Source: Bacteroidales bacterium (lineage in GTDB: Bacteria > Bacteroidota > Bacteroidia > Bacteroidales > Paludibacteraceae). Taken from it: a stretch of 64,000 nucleotides of DNA. Within the stretch, counting starts at the first letter, position 1, and each line of letters opens with the position of its first letter. A model generated the notes under the pieces. The model was not told where the DNA came from. It searched no databases and saw only the letters and a program-made list of their open reading frames with translations. The DNA lies in assembly GCA_022783865.1 (NCBI GenBank), contig JALFYY010000001.1:1-64000 (forward strand), in the 5' to 3' direction. A program made the position numbers and the translations under genes. Below are positions 45,058 to 53,203 of the stretch, one piece after another.

Positions 45058-45096
45058 AAGAGAGATACACGATGTGTATCTCTCTTTTGTTTTTTG
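45058..45096 (+). terminator. Strong terminator after the 227-residue protein gene
   Basis: AAGAGAGATACAC (45058-45070) pairs perfectly with GTGTATCTCTCTT (45074-45086) around a three-base loop. It is followed by TT, G and a TTTTTT run. Confidence 0.9.
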
Positions 45097-45144
45097 TGTA
45101 GTCCGATTTTCATTGCTGTTCGGAAGGAGGGGATGTTGTATTTT

Positions 45145-45179
45145 AGACGCGATCGGACAAGTCCTAATCGCATCTCTAC
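45145..45179 (+). repeat. GACG-palindrome element, copy 4 (long arms)
   Basis: AGACGCGATCGGAC, AAG, GTCCTAATCGCATC and the TCTAC tail. The arms are longer than in the other copies (35 bases in all) and pair with a few mismatches. Confidence 0.7.
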
Positions 45180-45193
45180 AAAAATTATCCGAT

Positions 45194-45221
45194 AAAAAGA
45201 CGGGGCACGCCCCGTCTCTAC
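45194..45221 (-). terminator. Terminator for tcdA formed by a GACG-palindrome
   Basis: Read on the minus strand, the element gives a GACGGGGC/GCCCCGTC stem followed directly by TTTTT (45198-45194). It begins at the tcdA stop codon, so it should end the recA-FAD-tcdA transcript. Confidence 0.7.
45198..45221 (+). repeat. GACG-palindrome element, copy 5
   Basis: Arms GACGGGG and CCCCGTC with the TCTAC tail, identical to copies at 26899 and 49274. Its last base is the first base of the tcdA stop triplet. Confidence 0.85.
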
Positions 45222-45916
45222 TATGGATGAGTGAGGATGTCGTTGAGGACCAAGTCGGCGAGGCGGAAGCCAAACGTGCCGACGATATGGGCAAGCGTAC
45301 CTTGGCGGACAGGAATGCCTTCACGGAGAGCGATTTCGTCGCTATAGACACATTGAAAATGCCTGGCAGGGAAACAGTGCGTGCGTTTCATCCTGTCACG
45401 CAAAGCACGTGCCAAGGGACAGCCCTGCACCTTCCAAAACTCCGCCACCCGTATGCGATCTGCATGGAGTTTGCGCCCCGCCCCCATCGAAGAAAACAGT
45501 GTGGCACTACTCTCCGTAGCACGCATAATGAGATGGAGTTTGCAATCGAGCGTATCAATGGCATCTATCACATAGTCATAGTCATCGAAACAGAACGCTG
45601 AAGCCGTTGCTTCGGAATACTTAGTATTAACCGCCACAATATCCGCCTCAGGAACAATAGAAAGCAAACGCTGGCGCATCTCTATGACTTTCGGTTGTCC
45701 GACATTGGCTGCCGTAGCCACCAGCTGACGGTTGAGGTTAGTATCGGAAACGACATCGAAATCCACCATGGTCAGATGCCCGATGCCGGAACGCACCAAG
45801 GCTTCGGCACACCAACCGCCTACCCCACCGACACCAAAGAGAATGACTTTGGTACGTTGCAGGCGAAGCATATTATCTTCCCCTATGAGTTGCGATGTGC
45901 GCTCGAAAGTATTCAT
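45221..45916 (-). CDS. tcdA: tRNA threonylcarbamoyladenosine dehydratase TcdA
   Basis: A ThiF/E1-like enzyme that cyclises the t6A base of tRNA to ct6A using ATP. The 231-residue protein has the nucleotide-binding loop LFGVGGVGGWCAEALVRSG (27-45), the acidic D-x-D-x-V-x-x-(T/S)-N-x-N-R-Q element (VDFDVVSDTNLNRQL, about 51-65) and YDYVIDAIDTLDCKL (about 112-126). It starts five bases after the FAD dehydrogenase gene and its stop abuts a palindromic terminator. Confidence 0.92.
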   Translation of the reverse strand: MNTFERTSQLIGEDNMLRLQRTKVILFGVGGVGGWCAEALVRSGIGHLTMVDFDVVSDTNLNRQLVATAANVGQPKVIEMRQRLLSIVPEADIVAVNTKYSEATASAFCFDDYDYVIDAIDTLDCKLHLIMRATESSATLFSSMGAGRKLHADRIRVAEFWKVQGCPLARALRDRMKRTHCFPARHFQCVYSDEIALREGIPVRQGTLAHIVGTFGFRLADLVLNDILTHP

Positions 45917-45921
45917 ATCCT

Positions 45922-47490
45922 TTATTCTGATAACAAGTTGACTGCTATGGCAGTAGCTACACGAATGCCGTCCAAAGCAGAAGAAGTAATACCTCCGGCA
46001 TAGCCTGCCCCCTCACCACAAGGATAGAGCGACCGGATATCGGTATGCTGCAGGGTTTCGCTGTCTCTCGGAATGCGGACGGCTGCACTACTGCGACTTT
46101 CCACGCCCACCATCAATGCCTCAGGAGAAAGGTAACCACGGTATTTACGGTCGAAATCGCGAAAGCCCTGTTGAAGCCGTTTAACGATAAAAGGCGGCAG
46201 CCATTGGTCCAAACGAGAGGAACGCAAGCCCGGCAGATAGGAACAAGCAGGCAAAGTACCAGACTTTCTGCCTTGGACGAAATCAGTCAAGCGTTGTGCC
46301 GGAGCCACCGAGGGGGCGGCTCCGTGCAAATAAGCCAAATGTTCCATATCCTGCTGGAAATGCAATCCTGCCAATGCGCCATATTGCCGGTATTCAGCAG
46401 GTAAATCTTCGGGATGAACCTCCACCACCATGCCCGAGTTAGCGAAACGCGAATTGCGTCCGCTCGATGACATACCATTGACCACACAGCTTTCCCAACT
46501 GCTTCCTGCCGGAACGATATGACCACCGGGACACATACAGAAGGAATACACACCCCGTCCATCCACCTGTGTCACCAACGAATAAGCGGCATTCTCCAGT
46601 CCTTCGGGCAAAACGTCGGTGTGATACATGAGCGAATTGATGAGCGACTGAGGGTGCTCGACTCGTACGCCCATGGCAAAACCTTTGGCTTCCAATCGGA
46701 TACCTGACCGGTGCAATACGGAATAGGTATCGTGCGCACTATGTCCGATAGCGAGAATGACGGCATCGCCATGGTAAGTATTACCTTTTTCCGTCAGGAT
46801 CCCCACTATACGGTTACCTTCGAGCAAAGGAGCGGTCATCTTCTCCGAGAAGTGGATTTCGCCACCATGAGAGAGAACGGTTTCACGGATATGGCGTATG
46901 ATCCGGGGCAGTTTATCGCTCCCTATATGCGGATGTGCTTCATACAAGACAGTATCGTCAGCACCATGATAATGAAAGAGTTCCATCACACGCTGCATAT
47001 TACCGCGCTTCTTGCTCCGAGAAAAGAGTTTGCCATCGGAAAAGGTGCCTGCCCCTCCCTCACCGAAACAGTAGTTCGACTCCAAAGAGAGCCCTTCGTT
47101 ACGATTGAGCAAGGCAATATCCCTTTTGCGTTCGGACACCTCTTTGCCCCGCTCAATGATGACAGGGCGTATGCCTTTCTCCAAAAGCGTGAGTGCCGCA
47201 AAGAGTCCTGCAGGACCACAACCGATAATCAGAACTTGGTGATCGGCATGGTGAACATCCTGATATTGAGGTGCTTCGTAAGCCGGCAAAGCAACGTCCT
47301 GCTCAGAAAGGAAAACCTGCAAGGTAAGCAATACTTTGAGTTGGCGCTGACGGGCATCAACACTGCGTTTAACGATACGATAGCCATAAAGCGCATCGTA
47401 AGGCAGTTGCAAAAAAGTTGCCGCTGCCTTACGAATGGTTTGTTCATCAGCCGCCTGACGAGGCGTGAGTATGAGTTGGACGGTTTGCAT
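45922..47490 (-). CDS. FAD-dependent dehydrogenase (COG2509-like)
   Basis: A 522-residue flavoprotein. An N-terminal alpha/beta domain (1-75) is followed by the FAD-binding loop GCGPAGLFAAL (90-100), VIIERGKEVSERKRDI, the NYCFGEGGAGTFSDGKL motif typical of this group, and a C-terminal PCGEGAGYAGGITSSALDG. The group is widely conserved but its substrate is not known to me. It lies between recA (15 bases) and tcdA (5 bases), all on the minus strand, so it is probably co-transcribed with a DNA-repair gene. Confidence 0.9.
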   Translation of the reverse strand: MQTVQLILTPRQAADEQTIRKAAATFLQLPYDALYGYRIVKRSVDARQRQLKVLLTLQVFLSEQDVALPAYEAPQYQDVHHADHQVLIIGCGPAGLFAALTLLEKGIRPVIIERGKEVSERKRDIALLNRNEGLSLESNYCFGEGGAGTFSDGKLFSRSKKRGNMQRVMELFHYHGADDTVLYEAHPHIGSDKLPRIIRHIRETVLSHGGEIHFSEKMTAPLLEGNRIVGILTEKGNTYHGDAVILAIGHSAHDTYSVLHRSGIRLEAKGFAMGVRVEHPQSLINSLMYHTDVLPEGLENAAYSLVTQVDGRGVYSFCMCPGGHIVPAGSSWESCVVNGMSSSGRNSRFANSGMVVEVHPEDLPAEYRQYGALAGLHFQQDMEHLAYLHGAAPSVAPAQRLTDFVQGRKSGTLPACSYLPGLRSSRLDQWLPPFIVKRLQQGFRDFDRKYRGYLSPEALMVGVESRSSAAVRIPRDSETLQHTDIRSLYPCGEGAGYAGGITSSALDGIRVATAIAVNLLSE

Positions 47491-47505
47491 AGGGAACAGT
47501 CCCTT

Positions 47506-48528
47506 TTATTCTTTGCGGGCTTTGAGCGCCTCCATGATTTTGGTTTCCAACTCTTGTGCCAATTCGGGATTGTCCTTAAGGAGTTGCTTGACTGCATCAC
47601 GACCTTGTGCGAGTTTGGTTTCGCCATAACTGAACCAACTGCCACTTTTCTTGACAACACCCGTTTCGACACCGAGATCGACTATTTCACCTACCCGTGA
47701 GATACCCTCACCGAACATGATATCGAATTCCGCTTTACGGAAAGGAGGTGCTACTTTGTTCTTCACTACCTTTACACGGGTCTGGTTACCAATGACATCG
47801 TCGCCGTCTTTGATTTGGGAAGCACGACGGATATCCAAACGGACAGAAGCATAGAACTTGAGTGCGTTACCACCGGTAGTGGTTTCGGGATTGCCGAACA
47901 TGACACCAATCTTTTCACGCAACTGGTTGATAAAGATACAAGTGGTATTGGTTTTGTTGATTGTAGCCGTAAGTTTGCGAAGGGCTTGTGACATCAAGCG
48001 TGCCTGAAGACCTACTTTGTTGTCACCCATATCGCCCTCCAACTCGGCTTTGGGCGTAAGTGCGGCTACAGAGTCGATAACGATAATGTCAATTGCGCTT
48101 GAACGAATGAGTTCGTCAGCCACCTCCAAAGCCTGCTCACCGGAATCGGGTTGCGAAATGAGGAGATTATCGGTATCAACGCCCAGTTTCTCCGCATAGA
48201 AACGGTCGAAAGCATGCTCGGCATCGATGATTGCGGCAATACCACCTTGCTTTTGCGCTTCGGCAATAGCATGGATAGCGAGCGTGGTCTTACCGGATGA
48301 CTCAGGACCATAGATTTCAATCACCCGTCCACGGGGATAACCTCCTACCCCCAACGCCATGTTGAGCCCGATAGAACCGGTAGGTATAACGGGAATATCT
48401 TCAATCTTGTCTTCACCGAGCTTCATGATAGTGCCTTTGCCATGGTCTTTCTCAATCTTCGCCATAGCCATCTGCAAGGCTTTCAACTTTTCGGAAGACG
48501 GCTGTATTTTGTCTTGTGTTGCTGCCAT
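47506..48528 (-). CDS. recA: Recombinase RecA
   Basis: Forms filaments on single-stranded DNA, pairs homologous DNA and drives LexA self-cleavage where present. ATG 48528 ([11 protein letters not shown]) gives 340 residues, close to the family norm. Walker A is GPESSGKT (74-81), Walker [11 protein letters not shown] (about 150), and the L1/L2 DNA-binding loops include [11 protein letters not shown] (about 212). The C-terminal tail is short and moderately acidic. A -7 box is 35 bases upstream, but I saw no LexA-type palindrome. Confidence 0.98.
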   Translation of the reverse strand: MAATQDKIQPSSEKLKALQMAMAKIEKDHGKGTIMKLGEDKIEDIPVIPTGSIGLNMALGVGGYPRGRVIEIYGPESSGKTTLAIHAIAEAQKQGGIAAIIDAEHAFDRFYAEKLGVDTDNLLISQPDSGEQALEVADELIRSSAIDIIVIDSVAALTPKAELEGDMGDNKVGLQARLMSQALRKLTATINKTNTTCIFINQLREKIGVMFGNPETTTGGNALKFYASVRLDIRRASQIKDGDDVIGNQTRVKVVKNKVAPPFRKAEFDIMFGEGISRVGEIVDLGVETGVVKKSGSWFSYGETKLAQGRDAVKQLLKDNPELAQELETKIMEALKARKE

Positions 48529-48562
48529 AAGTATAAGTTTGTTTGATTGGTTATTGATTGTG

Positions 48563-48570
48563 CAAAGATA
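48563..48570 (-). promoter_or_regulatory. Probable -7 box for recA
   Basis: TATCTTTG on the minus strand, 35 bases before the recA ATG. A TTTG lies 27 bases upstream, beyond the normal spacing. Confidence 0.45.
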
Positions 48571-48741
48571 CAAATAATTTGGGAATAATCAGACAGGCAA
48601 AAGAGAAAATAATTGCTTTGCCATTAAATTGCCTGTTCATTAGCGTCAATGAGCCATTAACGGCATTATATTTCTGTCTTGCCCGCCTCCTCCTGAGTTT
48701 CCATATCATTTACCGAAGGGATTTGTATTATCGGGTATTTC

Positions 48742-48765
48742 AGACGATGTACACATCGTCTCTAC
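48742..48765 (+). repeat. GACG-palindrome element, copy 6
   Basis: Arms GACGATG and CATCGTC with the TCTAC tail; stem changed relative to the other copies on both sides. Confidence 0.85.
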
Positions 48766-48784
48766 AGGGCATTACGGACTACTC

Positions 48785-48808
48785 AGACGCGGTAAATCGC
48801 GTCTCTAC
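48785..48808 (+). repeat. GACG-palindrome element, copy 7
   Basis: AGACGCGGTAAATCGCGTC with the TCTAC tail; arms GACGCG and CGCGTC pair. Confidence 0.85.
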
Positions 48809-48904
48809 ACGGGCACTATTGAAGTCTATACAATGGATATGCAAAGCCTATGCAAGTCTCATGGATGTCCCATGGCGCTACGGGAGTAGGAAGCACTGAG
48901 TATG

Positions 48905-48937
48905 CTCATTCATGGCTCATTCATGGCTCTTTGATGG
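48905..48937. repeat. 11-bp tandem array, CTCATTCATGG, three copies
   Basis: CTCATTCATGG at 48905 and 48916, CTCTTTGATGG at 48927 and a partial CTCTTGG from 48938. Its sequence is unrelated to the ATCACC arrays but the period is the same. Confidence 0.85.
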
Positions 48938-48962
48938 CTCTTGGATAGCATAAGGGGTGCTG

Positions 48963-48995
48963 AATAACCTACTAATCACCCACTAATAACCCACT
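48963..48995. repeat. 11-bp tandem array, AATCACCCACT family, three copies
   Basis: Units AATAACCTACT (48963), AATCACCCACT (48974) and AATAACCCACT (48985), preceded by TAAGGGGTGCTG as at 26635-26645. Confidence 0.9.
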
Positions 48996-49027
48996 CACGA
49001 TAGCTATGCGGAAGCATAACAATATGC

Positions 49028-49060
49028 TATCCCTAAGGTATCCCTAAAGTATCCCTAAAG
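49028..49060. repeat. 11-bp tandem array, TATCCCTAAAG, three copies
   Basis: Units at 49028, 49039 and 49050, the same three units as at 26414-26446, including the variant first copy and the leading TGC. Confidence 0.9.
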
Positions 49061-49229
49061 GAATGGAAGGGAGATGACGACTCCGAGATAGCCATCCATT
49101 CCCCTACTTCTCTCCCGAAGGACGGAAAAGTTTCGCCATCCGACAACATCACGCCCCTTCGCTCATCTGTTATGCGAACGGGGACCGCACAAATGCTCCC
49201 ACACCCCGACAACCACAATAAACAAAGAA

Positions 49230-49243
49230 AGACGGGGCACGCC
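49230..49243 (+). repeat. GACG-palindrome element, broken copy
   Basis: Only AGACGGGGCACGCC remains; the right arm is replaced by TGCACTCCGACAGC, similar to sequence at 26791-26807. Confidence 0.55.
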
Positions 49244-49268
49244 TGCACTCCGACAGCTATATCGGACC

Positions 49269-49297
49269 AAAAAAGACGGGGCACGCCCCGTCTCTAC
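49269..49297 (-). terminator. Terminator for queA formed by a GACG-palindrome
   Basis: On the minus strand the stem is followed by six T residues (49274-49269). It lies 40 bases after the queA stop at 49337, at the end of the uppP-truB-queA run. Confidence 0.7.
49274..49297 (+). repeat. GACG-palindrome element, copy 8
   Basis: Arms GACGGGG and CCCCGTC with the TCTAC tail. Confidence 0.85.
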
Positions 49298-49336
49298 CTG
49301 ATATTAATGAGGATATTATGTTGAGCTGTATCAGTA

Positions 49337-50407
49337 TCAGTCAACTATGAGCATAGCATCGCCATAGTCGCCGAACTTATACTGCTCTTTGATAGCCACC
49401 TCATAGGCATGCATGACATATTCGTATCCACCAAACGCCGCCACCATCATCAATTGCGCAGAAAGCGGCATGTAGAAGTTAGCCATCATCGTATTTGCCA
49501 CAGTGAAATCGTAAGGCGGAATAATGAACTTGTTGGTCCAAGACGAAAGCGCCTTGATGTGTCCGTTGGTTCCCACTACCGTTTCCAAAGCACGCATAAC
49601 ATCGGTACCAACGGCACAGATGTGGCGTTCTTCTTCGTGCAGACGCTCGACCGTATCGACAATCTGCTGAGATACTTCGAACTCTTCGGAATCCATCTTA
49701 TGCTTGGAAAGGTCTTCGACATCAATCGACTTGAAGTTGCCCAAACTGACATGAGAAGTGATGAAGCTCCAATCTATGCCTTTGATTTCCATACGTTTCA
49801 GGATATTTTTGGAGAAGTGAAGCCCCGTAGCCGGCACAGCAACCGCGCCCTCTTTGGCAGCGAAAATGGTCTGATAGCGCTCGGAATCTTCGGCGTCACG
49901 CGGATCGGGATGCTGCAAATCACGATGGATGTACTTAGGGAGCGGCGTATGACCCAAAGCGAAGAGATGGTCGCGGAACTCCTCGTTATCATAGTCGGTG
50001 AGGAAACGGAGCGTCCTGCCACGGGAAGTAGTGTTATCGATGACTTCTGCAACGATGGTGTTGTCGTCGCCAAAGAAGATTTTATTACCGATACGAATCT
50101 TACGGGCAGGATCAACAAGCACATCCCAATAGCGCATTTTAGGATTCAATTCACGCAACAAAAAGACTTCGATATCCGCTCCGGTACGCTCTTTGGTGCC
50201 ATAGAGACGCGCCGGAAAGACCTTGGTATCGTTGAATATGAAATGGTCGTGTTCATCGAAATAATCAAGCAGACCGGGAATCGTCTTATGTTCGATTTCG
50301 CCTGTCTTGCGGTGGAGTACCATCAAGCGCGCATCATCACGGAAGCGAGCCGGATACTGCGCAATCAGCTCCTCCGGCAAATGGAATTTGAATTGTGAAA
50401 GTTTCAT
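49337..50407 (-). CDS. queA: S-adenosylmethionine:tRNA ribosyltransferase-isomerase QueA
   Basis: Transfers and isomerises the ribosyl part of SAM to the 7-deazaguanine base of tRNA, the step that makes epoxyqueuosine. The 356-residue protein opens with [20 protein letters not shown], has [15 protein letters not shown] (about 57-71), [14 protein letters not shown] (about 185-198), and ends with a [14 protein letters not shown] tail, all family features. It is the last gene of a minus-strand run after truB, with 44 bases between them. Confidence 0.97.
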   Translation of the reverse strand: MKLSQFKFHLPEELIAQYPARFRDDARLMVLHRKTGEIEHKTIPGLLDYFDEHDHFIFNDTKVFPARLYGTKERTGADIEVFLLRELNPKMRYWDVLVDPARKIRIGNKIFFGDDNTIVAEVIDNTTSRGRTLRFLTDYDNEEFRDHLFALGHTPLPKYIHRDLQHPDPRDAEDSERYQTIFAAKEGAVAVPATGLHFSKNILKRMEIKGIDWSFITSHVSLGNFKSIDVEDLSKHKMDSEEFEVSQQIVDTVERLHEEERHICAVGTDVMRALETVVGTNGHIKALSSWTNKFIIPPYDFTVANTMMANFYMPLSAQLMMVAAFGGYEYVMHAYEVAIKEQYKFGDYGDAMLIVD

Positions 50408-50451
50408 AGTCTATTATAGTTTCTGTCCTCTATGAGAGGCGTTTATATTAG

Positions 50452-51150
50452 TCAGTTTTGTTTATATTGTTCCATCATTTGAGTGAACGACTCAATTGTC
50501 ATACAATCTTCTACACGGATATCGCCTACACGGGTTCTGCGCAATGCCACCAAGTGTGCCCCCGAGTGAAGCGCTGCTCCGATGTCACGCGCCAAAGCCC
50601 TGATATAAGTACCTTTAGAGCAGACGACACGGATGGTGAGCAACATTTTTTCCGCATCAAACCCGATCATTTGCAGTTCGTCAATAACCAGTTGCTTGGG
50701 CTTGAGCCGGACCTCTTCGCCTTGCCGTGCATAGGAGTAAGCCCGTTTGCCTTCGACCTTGACGGCAGAATAGACAGGTGGTACTTGCCATATCTCCCCG
50801 ATGAAACGGGCAAGGACCTCCTGCACTATCGGGAGCGTAATATGCTCCGTAGGATAGGTTTGGTCGATGGGATGCTCAAGATCATAACTCGGTGTGGTTG
50901 CCCCGAGTTGCAGGGTTGCCACATACTCCTTGGTGTGGTGCTGGAGTTCGTCAATCAACTTGGTTTTTCTACCTGTACAGACTACCACGACACCGGTTGC
51001 CAAAGGATCGAGCGTACCCGTATGTCCGACCTTCAACTTCTTGATATTCAACTTCCGGCAAATCATCCACCGCACTTTGCCCACCACATCGAACGACGTC
51101 CAATGCAAAGGTTTGTCGAATGCCAATATCTCTCCCTCTTCGAAATCCAT
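50452..51150 (-). CDS. truB: tRNA pseudouridine(55) synthase TruB
   Basis: Makes pseudouridine 55 in the tRNA T-loop. ATG 51150 (MDFEEGEILAF) gives 232 residues and a normal N-terminus; the TTG four codons upstream is less likely. The catalytic aspartate is in GHTGTLDPLATGVV (D48), and KGTYIRALARDIG (about 175) is the second conserved motif. uppP ends 15 bases upstream, so they share a transcript. Confidence 0.97.
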   Translation of the reverse strand: MDFEEGEILAFDKPLHWTSFDVVGKVRWMICRKLNIKKLKVGHTGTLDPLATGVVVVCTGRKTKLIDELQHHTKEYVATLQLGATTPSYDLEHPIDQTYPTEHITLPIVQEVLARFIGEIWQVPPVYSAVKVEGKRAYSYARQGEEVRLKPKQLVIDELQMIGFDAEKMLLTIRVVCSKGTYIRALARDIGAALHSGAHLVALRRTRVGDIRVEDCMTIESFTQMMEQYKQN

Positions 51151-51165
51151 CACAGTCAGCAAGCG

Positions 51166-52005
51166 TTAAAAGCAACTATATACAATAGCAAAAGTGCCCA
51201 TAAGGAAGCAGTAGATTGCAAAGTATATGAGTTTCTGTTTCTTCACTATATTAATCATGAATTTGCAAGCAAAACAGCCTGTAAGGAATGCCGCCAAGAA
51301 TCCTACAATCAATGAGATAACAGGCAATTCGGTGGCGACAGCAGGTTCCTTCAGCAGGTCAAGCAAATCGAGAAACGCCTCTCCCAAAATGGGTATGAGC
51401 ACCATCAGGAAAGAGAATTGCGCCACAGAGGATTTTTTCACACCACAGAGCAAACCGGTGGCGATAGTAGTGCCGGAACGAGACAAACCCGGCAAAACAG
51501 CTACAGCTTGTGCACAACCGATGATGAAAGCATCTTTGTACGACACTTCCCGACCGACTTCCTCAGCGAGATTGGCTTGCGCAGCACGGCGCTCGCGAAG
51601 TTTGGTGATTTGCTCACTCAAGAAAAGGAGTAGTGCTGTGATTAACAAACATATACCCACCAAAAGCAGACCATGTCCAAAGAGATTTTCGACTTGGTCT
51701 TTGAAGAACATACCCACAATGAAAACGGGCACCATGGACAAGAAAATCTTTGCCACATAGTCTTTTTCTTTGTTCCATTTGGTTGTGGTGAAAGTACCTT
51801 TGAAGAGCCATGCCACTTCTTTATATAGTATGACCAAGGTGGACAACACCGTGGCGGTATGCACTACGATGGCGAAGGTAAGGTTCTCTTCGGAAGCCGT
51901 CCCGAGCAGAGCCTGAGCGATTTCCAAATGACCGCTACTGCTGACAGGCAGGAACTCGGTGAGTCCTTGCACAATACCTAAAACAAGCGCTTGTAACCAA
52001 TTCAT
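51166..52005 (-). CDS. uppP: Undecaprenyl-diphosphatase UppP (BacA)
   Basis: Inner-membrane enzyme that recycles the lipid carrier undecaprenyl diphosphate for peptidoglycan and surface glycans; extra copies give bacitracin tolerance. The 279-residue protein has about eight membrane spans and both family motifs: [17 protein letters not shown] (14-30) and [15 protein letters not shown] (about 170-184). The start follows the DUF3098 stop by six bases. Confidence 0.96.
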   Translation of the reverse strand: MNWLQALVLGIVQGLTEFLPVSSSGHLEIAQALLGTASEENLTFAIVVHTATVLSTLVILYKEVAWLFKGTFTTTKWNKEKDYVAKIFLSMVPVFIVGMFFKDQVENLFGHGLLLVGICLLITALLLFLSEQITKLRERRAAQANLAEEVGREVSYKDAFIIGCAQAVAVLPGLSRSGTTIATGLLCGVKKSSVAQFSFLMVLIPILGEAFLDLLDLLKEPAVATELPVISLIVGFLAAFLTGCFACKFMINIVKKQKLIYFAIYCFLMGTFAIVYSCF

Positions 52006-52011
52006 TGCAGA

Positions 52012-52236
52012 TTATTCTTTATTCTTGTTTTTAGGTCTGAAAAGGATACTGAAGACAAGACTAATGAAGCCAAAAAAGGCTATCATCGGTCCGACAGTAA
52101 TGCGGCGGACTGAAAAGATATCGGGATTGTACTCCGCTCCACTCGGTTCACCGACCATCAAGAAAAAACCAATAAGAATAATCACAAAGGAGGCTGCAAT
52201 GAGCCAAAGGTTTATTTTTGAAAGATTGTATTTCAT
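52012..52236 (-). CDS. DUF3098 small membrane protein
   Basis: A 74-residue protein with two membrane helices (about 10-28 and 50-67) separated by a loop with YNPDIFSVRRITVGP. This matches DUF3098, a Bacteroidota family regularly found between ftsX and uppP. Function unknown; the gene order suggests a link to cell division or envelope synthesis. It sits 14 bases after ftsX and six before uppP. Confidence 0.85.
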   Translation of the reverse strand: MKYNLSKINLWLIAASFVIILIGFFLMVGEPSGAEYNPDIFSVRRITVGPMIAFFGFISLVFSILFRPKNKNKE

Positions 52237-52250
52237 AGTGATACAGTTAA

Positions 52251-53111
52251 TTATACATAGTAAAGGTCGTCAGTCTTCATGCGAATATAGCGATTGACGG
52301 CAAAAACAGACGCCAAAGTTGTTATCAACACTCCTGCCAATATTACTATAGCAGAGATGATAATCAAATTCTGCAGATTGACAATTATCAACATGATATT
52401 CAATTGATATTGTGTATAGTAGAACGTTCCTACCAATACAAGCAATGCCAAACATGCCGCGATGAAACCCATCAAGGCATTACGGCGCACTACCGGTGAC
52501 TTGATGACCCATGGCGTTGCACCCACCAACTTCATAGTGTTGATAAGGAAACGTTTGGAATAGACATGCAAGCGGACGGTATTGACTATCAGAGCCAAAG
52601 CGACAAAAAGAAGAACTACACCCACCCCAAGGAGAATCAAGGAGATATTGTTAACATTGCTGTCCAAGATATTGACCACCTCTTCCTGATAGATGATGCG
52701 GTTCACAAAAGGAAATGCCGTCAGTTTGGTTTTGATGAGGGCAATACTATCCGACTGCGCGTAATCAGCATTGAGACGCACCTCATAAGACGCCTGCAAG
52801 GGATTGAATCCCAAGAACTTCGACGGATCATCACCCAAATTGCGCACATGTTCTTCCAGCGCCTGCTGCTCGGAAATGTAGGTAAATTCACGCACAAAAG
52901 GAGCAACCGACAATACATTGTTCATCCGTACCAACGACAAAGAATCCGTATTATCGTTCAGAACGACCGTTAGCGCAACATTCTCTTTGACTTGCTGAAC
53001 CAGATGACGGGCAGAAAGCAGAATAGATGTTTCCAACCCAAGCAGGAACAAGACCAGAGCTACACTGATGGTCGTGGTGAGATACATATTGAAAAAACGC
53101 CGCCGTTTCAT
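52251..53111 (-). CDS. ftsX: Cell-division permease-like protein FtsX
   Basis: A 286-residue membrane protein with one N-terminal span (about 11-32), an extracytoplasmic domain (about 35-155), and three C-terminal spans. It contains the typical LTVVLNDNTDSLSLVRMNNVL and MKLVGATPWVIKSPVVRRNALMGF parts. With FtsE it controls peptidoglycan hydrolases during division. FtsE is not encoded beside it, which is common in this phylum. It follows a hairpin that separates it from the gldN end of the T9SS operon. Confidence 0.92.
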   Translation of the reverse strand: MKRRRFFNMYLTTTISVALVLFLLGLETSILLSARHLVQQVKENVALTVVLNDNTDSLSLVRMNNVLSVAPFVREFTYISEQQALEEHVRNLGDDPSKFLGFNPLQASYEVRLNADYAQSDSIALIKTKLTAFPFVNRIIYQEEVVNILDSNVNNISLILLGVGVVLLFVALALIVNTVRLHVYSKRFLINTMKLVGATPWVIKSPVVRRNALMGFIAACLALLVLVGTFYYTQYQLNIMLIIVNLQNLIIISAIVILAGVLITTLASVFAVNRYIRMKTDDLYYV

Positions 53112-53135
53112 ACGCTATGAGTGATTAAGAATTAA

Positions 53136-53178
53136 GACAGAAACAAGAATACGAAGAGCAGACTCGTTCATATTCTTG
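53136..53178 (-). terminator. Terminator-like hairpin between gldN and ftsX
   Basis: On the minus strand, CAAGAATATGAACGAG pairs with CTCTTCGTATTCTTG (53144-53178) with one mismatch and one bulge around a four-base loop, followed by TTTCTGTCTT. It would end, at least partly, the porP-gldKLMN transcript. Confidence 0.55.
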
Positions 53179-53203
53179 ATTCTATATTATATCAATATAT
53201 CGA

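Larger units (their letters stand above)
48571..49336. other. Repeat-rich non-coding region between recA and queA
   Basis: About 760 bases without a recognised gene. It contains three intact and one broken GACG-palindromes (48742-48808, 49230-49297) and three arrays of 11-base units (48905-48937, 48963-48995, 49028-49060). The order and content resemble 26266-27154. Confidence 0.65.

Noticed and set aside
49409..50398. A 329-codon plus-strand frame
   Set aside because: Antisense to queA, which has full-length family features.
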